A program made the translations under genes and the position numbers. DNA of 8,650 nt from NCBI GenBank assembly GCA_001313065.1, contig BBFD01000177.1, positions 1 through 8,650 of the forward strand, read 5' to 3'. Within the stretch, counting starts at the first letter, position 1. Each line of letters begins with the position of its first letter. Origin of the DNA: Silvimonas sp. JCM 19000. GTDB taxonomy: Bacteria; Pseudomonadota; Gammaproteobacteria; Burkholderiales; Chitinibacteraceae. Shown here in pieces: positions 8,338 through 8,650 of the stretch. A model generated the notes under the pieces. The model had not been told where the DNA came from. It did not search any database and worked only from the letters and a program-made list of their open reading frames with translations.

Positions 8338-8650
8338 TCAGGCGGCATGCCAGGCGCGCCCGGCTTCATCAAATAAATGGACATGCTCAGGCTCAAAGCG
8401 CAGACCGACCAGATCACCACTGGCTACCGGTGATTCGCGATGCGCTTGCGCCACCACGCTGTGGCCGTTATTGAGCGTCACATAGACCAGGGTGCGTTCA
8501 CCCAGTCGCTCAATGACATCAGCACGGCCGCGCACAGGCGATGCATCATCCAGTAGCAACGATTCGGCCCGCACCCCGGCCACCAGTCTGGCATCGCGCC
8601 GCGCGGCCTGCAGCGGCACGCTGGTCTGGACTTCGGTGCCGTCAGCAAGG
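8338..8650 (-). CDS. ABC transporter ATP-binding protein, MalK/UgpC type, C-terminal part
   Basis: The gene runs off the right edge; only the last 103 residues are inside, and the frame is open to 8650. No Walker motifs are visible. The visible part matches the C-terminal TOBE regulatory domain of MalK/UgpC/MsmK-type ATPases: VAGVRAESLLL, then DVIERLGERTLVYVTLNNGH, then GDLVGLRFEPEHVHLFDE. Such ATPases energise CUT1 sugar importers, and this one would power the two permeases that follow 10 bp downstream. An internal GTG at 8619 is a valine codon, not a start. The call rests on the TOBE pattern plus the position directly upstream of the permeases. Confidence 0.88.
   Translation of the reverse strand, partial: LADGTEVQTSVPLQAARRDARLVAGVRAESLLLDDASPVRGRADVIERLGERTLVYVTLNNGHSVVAQAHRESPVASGDLVGLRFEPEHVHLFDEAGRAWHAA

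Noticed and set aside
7860..8474. Long open frame on the plus strand opposite the MalF-type permease
   Set aside because: It is an antisense shadow of a well-supported gene: rich in Gln, His and Arg, no recognisable domain, no ribosome binding site.

Overview
The window is about 57% GC by eye and reads as a chromosomal segment of a proteobacterium, most likely a betaproteobacterium (Neisseriales or Burkholderiales). That placement rests on the LepB sequence style, the XRE regulator type and the stable-RNA-like promoter at the left edge; it is inference, not a taxonomic result.

Layout, left to right. (a) 1-185 is non-coding and carries a strong leftward promoter (TTGACG, 17-bp spacer, TATATT, GC-rich discriminator) that fires off the left edge, probably into an rRNA or tRNA operon. 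(b) 215-1431, minus strand, holds a GNAT acetyltransferase followed by an XRE-type regulator. (c) 1432-1797 is a divergent intergenic region. (d) lepB (signal peptidase I) lies on the plus strand at 1798-2755 and overlaps the end of the next gene tail-to-tail. (e) 2745-8650, minus strand, is one long apparent operon transcribed right to left: ABC ATPase (only its C-terminus is inside), two CUT1-type permeases, a periplasmic sugar-binding protein, a GH51 alpha-L-arabinofuranosidase and a FadR-type GntR regulator.

The operon makes sense as an uptake-and-cleavage system. Arabinose-containing oligosaccharides would be bound in the periplasm, imported intact by the CUT1 transporter and trimmed in the cytoplasm by the GH51 enzyme, which has no signal peptide. 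The last gene is a plausible local regulator. No arabinose catabolic genes lie in the window, so L-arabinose as the end product is inferred from the GH51 family.

The dominant oddity is sequence quality. Six of the nine genes are broken by about 19 single- or double-base frame changes. All 11 coding A/T homopolymers of 6 bases or longer coincide with one of them. Repairing them restores full-length proteins with exact catalytic spacings (LepB Ser120-Lys175, GH51 Glu173-Glu292). I therefore read these as consensus indel errors, not pseudogenes, and give each broken gene as one reconstructed span.
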